A DNA stretch of 64,000 nt from M3007 sp964646615 (GTDB taxonomy: Bacteria > Bacteroidota > Bacteroidia > Chitinophagales > Saprospiraceae): contig CAZYEV010000088.1 in assembly GCA_964646615.1 (NCBI GenBank), positions 62,001-126,000 of the forward strand. The letters are read 5' to 3'. The position numbers and the translations under genes are program-made. Positions 60,089 to 64,000 of the stretch are shown piece after piece. The notes beneath the pieces were generated by a model, which ran no database searches, had not been told where the DNA came from, and was given only the letters and a program-made list of their open reading frames with translations. The stretch's first letter is position 1. Each line of letters opens with the position of its first letter.

Positions 60089-61489
60089 ATGTTGTTGAAA
60101 CGCATCTGTCAGATAGTGCCTGTCCTCCTGCTGGCTGCAAGCCTTTTGCAGGCCGCACCGAATGTGGAAGAGGGCAAAAGCTTATTCATGGCGAACTGCG
60201 CCTCTTGCCACAGCCGGGACATGAAGACCAACCTGACTGGTCCTGCCCTCGGTGGGGTTGAAGAGCGCTGGGCCGCTTATCCGCGTGAAGACCTCTACAA
60301 GTGGATTCGCGCCTCGCAGGCCATGGTACAATCAGGGCACCCGCGTGCCGTAGAGCTATGGAACCAATGGAAGCCCACGCTGATGAACAATTTCCCGGGC
60401 CTGACCGACGAGCAGATTGAAAGCATTTTGCTTTACGTCAACGACGTCGTCAATAAGGCCGCCACTGCGAGTGCACCGGGCCAACCGGGCCAGACCGTCG
60501 CCGGGAAAAAGGACGACTCCAGCTTCTGGATTTTTGTAGGTATTGCTGTGGTATTGGGGTTGCTCTCGTTCGCCCTGATGCGCATTGTGGACAATTTGCA
60601 AAACCTCACGCGCGTGCAGGCTGGAGAGGCACCGGTGCGTCGTACGCTGGGTCAGATTCTCACCACTAAGGGTACCATCGCCTTCGGCGTCTTCGCCGCA
60701 ACACTCATCTTTGGCTACAAAACGGTGGATAATGCCACGCGCATGGGCCGCCAGCAAGGCTATCAGCCAGAGCAGCCCATCGCTTTCAGCCATGCCCTCC
60801 ACGCCGGCGCAAACAAAATTGACTGTCAGTACTGCCACGACTCGGCTCGCCGCTCCAAACACGCCTCAATCCCCGGTGCCAATACGTGCATGAATTGCCA
60901 CACCGTGGTGAAAAAAGGTACCGTCTCCGGCACGGCCGAAATCACAAAAATCTACGCCTCCATTGGCTACGACCCGATTACCAACAAATACATTCCCGAC
61001 TACGAAAACTGGACGGAGAAGCAGATCGAAGAACTGTACAAAAAATGGATAGGCCAGGAATACGTAGCCGATAATGGCCTCACCACGCTCAACGATGCGG
61101 GCCGCATGGTGGTCGAAACCCAATGGGAAGGCATCGTCAAAGCGCTTAAAAACGACTCCAACGGCAAGATCCAAGGCCCGATCGAGTGGGTGCGCATTCA
61201 CAACCTGGCCGACCACGCCTATTTCAACCACGCCCAACACGTGGCCGTAGGACAGGTGGCTTGCCAGCAGTGTCACGGCCCCATCGAGCAAATGGAGGAG
61301 GTATATCAGTACTCCACTTTAGGCATGGGCTGGTGCATCAATTGCCACCGCCAGACGGAGGTCAAGTTCAAAGACAACGATTATTACCAGCAATACGCGC
61401 GCTACCACGAAGAACTCAAGGGCGGCAAGCGCGAAAAGGTAACAGTGGCCGACATTGGCGGCTTAGAGTGCCAGAAGTGCCACTATTAA
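60089..61489 (+). CDS. actA: Alternative complex III multiheme cytochrome c subunit ActA, with fused N-terminal monoheme domain
   Basis: The 466-residue protein has a signal-like N-terminus, then a class I cytochrome c domain with CASCH (37-41), a membrane segment near residues 148-170 (FWIFVGIAVVLGLLSFAL), a second hydrophobic segment near 200-215, and a multiheme domain with CQYCH (246), CMNCH (267), CQQCH (392), CINCH (416) and CQKCH (461). That is six CXXCH sites. Alternative complex III oxidises menaquinol and passes electrons to cytochromes or an oxidase. It is first in the operon, directly followed by actB. The last heme site is one residue from the C-terminus. Confidence 0.92.
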   Translation: MLLKRICQIVPVLLLAASLLQAAPNVEEGKSLFMANCASCHSRDMKTNLTGPALGGVEERWAAYPREDLYKWIRASQAMVQSGHPRAVELWNQWKPTLMNNFPGLTDEQIESILLYVNDVVNKAATASAPGQPGQTVAGKKDDSSFWIFVGIAVVLGLLSFALMRIVDNLQNLTRVQAGEAPVRRTLGQILTTKGTIAFGVFAATLIFGYKTVDNATRMGRQQGYQPEQPIAFSHALHAGANKIDCQYCHDSARRSKHASIPGANTCMNCHTVVKKGTVSGTAEITKIYASIGYDPITNKYIPDYENWTEKQIEELYKKWIGQEYVADNGLTTLNDAGRMVVETQWEGIVKALKNDSNGKIQGPIEWVRIHNLADHAYFNHAQHVAVGQVACQQCHGPIEQMEEVYQYSTLGMGWCINCHRQTEVKFKDNDYYQQYARYHEELKGGKREKVTVADIGGLECQKCHY

Positions 61490-61544
61490 ACTGCTCACCT
61501 TTCCCTAACCCACTTCTCTTATTACATTCCATCCTTCCAGCGAT

Positions 61545-64000
61545 ATGCAGCATCAAGATAACGGTATCTGGGTCAGCGCCGACGATTTGAACCGCGAGGA
61601 CGCTTTCCTGAAATCGGCTGAACAGGAGTTTTTATTAGAAGAATTGGCCGATGCACCCGGCGGTTGGGCGCCCTCCCGCCGCGACTTTCTCAAGCTCATG
61701 GGCTTTGGCCTGGGTGCCGCTACGGTGGCAGCCTCTTGCGAAATCCCGGTGCGCAAGGCCATTCCATACGTAACCAAACCCGATGCCATCGTGCCGGGAG
61801 TGGCTAACTACTATGCTTCCTCCTTCGTTAACGGCAGCGACTACTGCGCCATTCTGGTGAAGACGCGCGAAGGCCGTCCCATCAAGATTGAAGGCAATAC
61901 CCTCAGCAGCGTAACCTCCGGTGGCACCAGCGCGCGCGCTCAGGCTTTAGTACTGAGCCTGTACGATACGCGCCGCCTGAAGCATCCCGGCAAAATCGAA
62001 GAGGGCGGTGAGGTGAAAAAACTCTCCTGGAAGGACCTGGATGAAAAAATCAAGGGGCAGCTGCAATTGGGCGGCAACATCCGCATTATCACGAATACCA
62101 TCATCAGCCCCACGGCCAAGAAAGCCCTGGGTGAGTTTTTGACTAAATACCCGAATACGCGCGTCATCACATATGACCCGGTGTCGCATGCGGCTTTGTT
62201 GGCAGCCAACCAGACCTGCTTTGGCGTGCGCGGCATTCCAACGTATAAGTTTGCGGATGCCGATGTCATCGTTTCGTTCGGCGCCGACTTCCTCGGCACC
62301 TGGGTAAGCCCGATTGAGCACGCGCGCGCTTACGCTTCGCGCCGCAAAATTCAGTCGCTCGACAAACCCTCCATGTCGCGCCATTATCAGGTGGAAAGCC
62401 ACATGAGCCTCACCGGCTCTAACGCCGATATGCGCATCCAGATACGCCCCAGCGAAATGGGCGCGGCCATCTGTGCACTTTACAACGAGATAGCCCAACA
62501 CGCCGGTGCGCCGACCATCAGCGGCCCGGCCCTTAACGACAAGGCCAAAGCCGGCATCAAAAAGGCAGCCACCGACCTGATAGCCCTGCGCGGCAAATCG
62601 CTGGTGGTGTGCGGCTCCAACAATGTGATGGAGCAGATCATCGTCAACAAGATTAACGACCTGCTCGGCAACATCAACAACACCATTGACTTCAGCGTGC
62701 TCAACCACCTGCATGAGGGCGACGAGCGCGATATGATGCGCCTCATTGGCGAAATGAATGCCGGCCAGGTAGCTGTGGCCATCGTGTGGGGCGCCAATCC
62801 GGCCTACGAACTGCCAAACGCCGACCAGTTCAAGGAGGCTTTTGCTAAAGTAAATACGCGCATTTCGTTCTCCGGCGTCATGGATGAAACCACGGCTCTG
62901 TGCACCTACGCGGCTCCGGCGCACCACTTGCTGGAGTCCTGGGGCGACGCCGAACCGAAAACGGGCCATTACAACCTGATACAGCCAACCATTGCGCCGC
63001 TGTTCGATACGCGCCAGGCCGAACTTTCGCTGCTGGAATGGGCCGACAGCCCCAACCTCAACCGCCAGGACGAACAACCGTATTACCAGTACCTGAAGTC
63101 GCATTGGGCCAACGACATGAAGGCCAAGCAGTCGAAATACGCTACCGGTGCGGCCTTCTGGGATATGAGCCTGCACGACGGGGTGTTTGAAGTGCCGCCT
63201 GCGCCTCGTACGGTGTCGTTCAGCCCGGGCGTCAGCCTCAATCCGGCTTTGGTAACGCAGCCCGGCTCTGGTCAGATAGAAATTGCTTTCTACGAGTCTG
63301 TGAATATTGGCAACGGTCAATACGCCCACAACCCGTGGCTGCAGGAGATGCCCGACCCGGTCAACCGCACCGTTTGGGGCAACTACCTGAGCATTCCGGT
63401 AGAATGGGACGGCAAAAACAAGATGACCGGCTGGATGGGCTTAGAAGATGGCGATAAAGTTGAGGTCGAAGTCAACGGCAAGAAGCACACCTGCACGGTA
63501 GTGCGCGCCTTTGGTCAGGCTCCGGGTACCGTGGCCATTGCCCTGGGCGGTGGCCGCGAGAGCGGCGGCTGCGGTGTGGGCTACGGTGTCAATGTGAACC
63601 CGTGGTTGCCGATGGATGGCGGCTTTATCCAGTACTTCGCCAAAGAGGCCAAAGTATCGGGCAAAGTAGGTGCTGAAAAGAACTTTGCGTGCGTGCAGCA
63701 TCACCACACGATGGGCCTGGCAGCCAAAGACGAAAAGAGCGGCAAGACCATCAACGCAGACGAACAAGTGTTGGCCTATCAGGGATCGTTGACCGACCGC
63801 TCGATTATCTTCCAGGCACACGTCAACGATTTGCCCAAATTGCGCGAGAAGTTGGCCGACTTCCACAAGCATGCCAGCCATCTGAACGAGCAGACGCTGT
63901 ACCCCGACCGTACAGACTACTTCGGTACCGGGCCTAAATGGGGGATGTTCATTGACATGAACGCCTGCATCGGCTGCGGCGCCTGCCAGGTAGCCTGCGT
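61545..64000 (+). CDS. actB: Alternative complex III iron-sulfur/molybdopterin-like subunit ActB (3' truncated by window)
   Basis: An open frame runs from the ATG at 61545 to the window end (818 codons, no stop). A Tat-type signal, PSRRDFLKLMGFG, is at ~43-55. The first ~750 residues resemble a molybdopterin oxidoreductase large chain (ANPAYELPNADQFKEAF, APAHHLLESWGDAEPKTGHY) and known ActB proteins lack the cofactor. The last residues, NACIGCGACQVAC, begin a [4Fe-4S] ferredoxin domain as in the fused ActB of this complex. It starts 55 bases after actA. The opposite strand is open for 460 codons within it, which is a shadow. Confidence 0.93.
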   Translation, partial: MQHQDNGIWVSADDLNREDAFLKSAEQEFLLEELADAPGGWAPSRRDFLKLMGFGLGAATVAASCEIPVRKAIPYVTKPDAIVPGVANYYASSFVNGSDYCAILVKTREGRPIKIEGNTLSSVTSGGTSARAQALVLSLYDTRRLKHPGKIEEGGEVKKLSWKDLDEKIKGQLQLGGNIRIITNTIISPTAKKALGEFLTKYPNTRVITYDPVSHAALLAANQTCFGVRGIPTYKFADADVIVSFGADFLGTWVSPIEHARAYASRRKIQSLDKPSMSRHYQVESHMSLTGSNADMRIQIRPSEMGAAICALYNEIAQHAGAPTISGPALNDKAKAGIKKAATDLIALRGKSLVVCGSNNVMEQIIVNKINDLLGNINNTIDFSVLNHLHEGDERDMMRLIGEMNAGQVAVAIVWGANPAYELPNADQFKEAFAKVNTRISFSGVMDETTALCTYAAPAHHLLESWGDAEPKTGHYNLIQPTIAPLFDTRQAELSLLEWADSPNLNRQDEQPYYQYLKSHWANDMKAKQSKYATGAAFWDMSLHDGVFEVPPAPRTVSFSPGVSLNPALVTQPGSGQIEIAFYESVNIGNGQYAHNPWLQEMPDPVNRTVWGNYLSIPVEWDGKNKMTGWMGLEDGDKVEVEVNGKKHTCTVVRAFGQAPGTVAIALGGGRESGGCGVGYGVNVNPWLPMDGGFIQYFAKEAKVSGKVGAEKNFACVQHHHTMGLAAKDEKSGKTINADEQVLAYQGSLTDRSIIFQAHVNDLPKLREKLADFHKHASHLNEQTLYPDRTDYFGTGPKWGMFIDMNACIGCGACQVAC

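Noticed and set aside
61947..63329. 460-codon open frame antisense to actB
   Set aside because: It lies wholly inside the clear ActB reading frame, and has no start context or domain.

Overview
The window reads as a chromosomal segment of a moderately GC-rich member of the Bacteroidota, probably near the Saprospiria/Chitinophagia. The evidence is lineage-typical. Promoters have the Bacteroidota form (-33 TTG, 19-21 nt, -7 TAnnTTTG). The L28-L33-DUF4295 cluster is present. Two proteins end in type IX secretion sorting domains. There is an alternative complex III operon, two DUF4834-like membrane proteins, a DUF5117/5118-type zinc protease and a mevalonate-pathway decarboxylase. I place it no more precisely than class level and call it inference. 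No phage, integrase, transposase gene or CRISPR array is visible.

Layout. 0-5 kb: tail of an alpha/alpha-toroid-like protein, MiaE-like tRNA hydroxylase, ACP phosphodiesterase-like protein, and an M1 peptidase with a long beta-rich C-terminal half. 5-15 kb: an exported helix-hairpin-helix/barrel protein, an AAA ATPase with a nuclease-like tail, an aminotransferase, a PagL-like lipid A deacylase, a metallo-beta-lactamase-fold hydrolase and an FG-GAP/UnbV lipoprotein, followed by a 0.7 kb non-coding stretch with a palindromic repeat element. 15-20 kb: a three-gene operon for a 2-oxoacid:ferredoxin oxidoreductase with a GltD-like flavoprotein. 20-26 kb: CcmF and CcmE and a short methylmalonyl-CoA mutase small subunit. 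26-36 kb: tRNA-Glu, dipeptidyl peptidase III, diphosphomevalonate decarboxylase, di-heme peroxidase, DUF2911 protein, acyl-CoA carboxylase beta subunit, HflX. 36-43 kb: rpoN-dapD-RDD-DUF4834 run, uvrC, an arginyltransferase-like protein and a STAS protein. 43-53 kb: an unknown surface protein, a zinc protease, the rpmB-rpmG-DUF4295 operon, tRNA-Arg, a subtilase with a T9SS tail and a degenerate amidohydrolase. 52-57.6 kb: FAH-family protein, smpB, trpS, RidA, rpmF, DUF177, DUF4834-like protein, DNA/RNA nuclease. 57.8-64 kb: an adhesin-like T9SS cargo protein and the start of the alternative complex III operon (actA, partial actB).

Most genes are core or envelope functions. Common threads are extracellular protein and peptide turnover (M1, M49, S8 and zinc proteases), c-type cytochrome assembly and use (CcmE/CcmF, di-heme peroxidase, ActA), and translation upkeep. 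The points most worth checking are a terminator hairpin lying in the leader of rpmB, an orphan minus-strand terminator near 43.57 kb, the GAGGTGTCG hairpin element at 14.8 kb, catalytic-residue changes in the subtilase and amidohydrolase, an arginyltransferase-like protein without the usual cysteine cluster, an unknown surface protein with an HEXXH motif, and a strong tendency for TTA leucine codons to be followed by G. I did not find a system I can defend as wholly novel.
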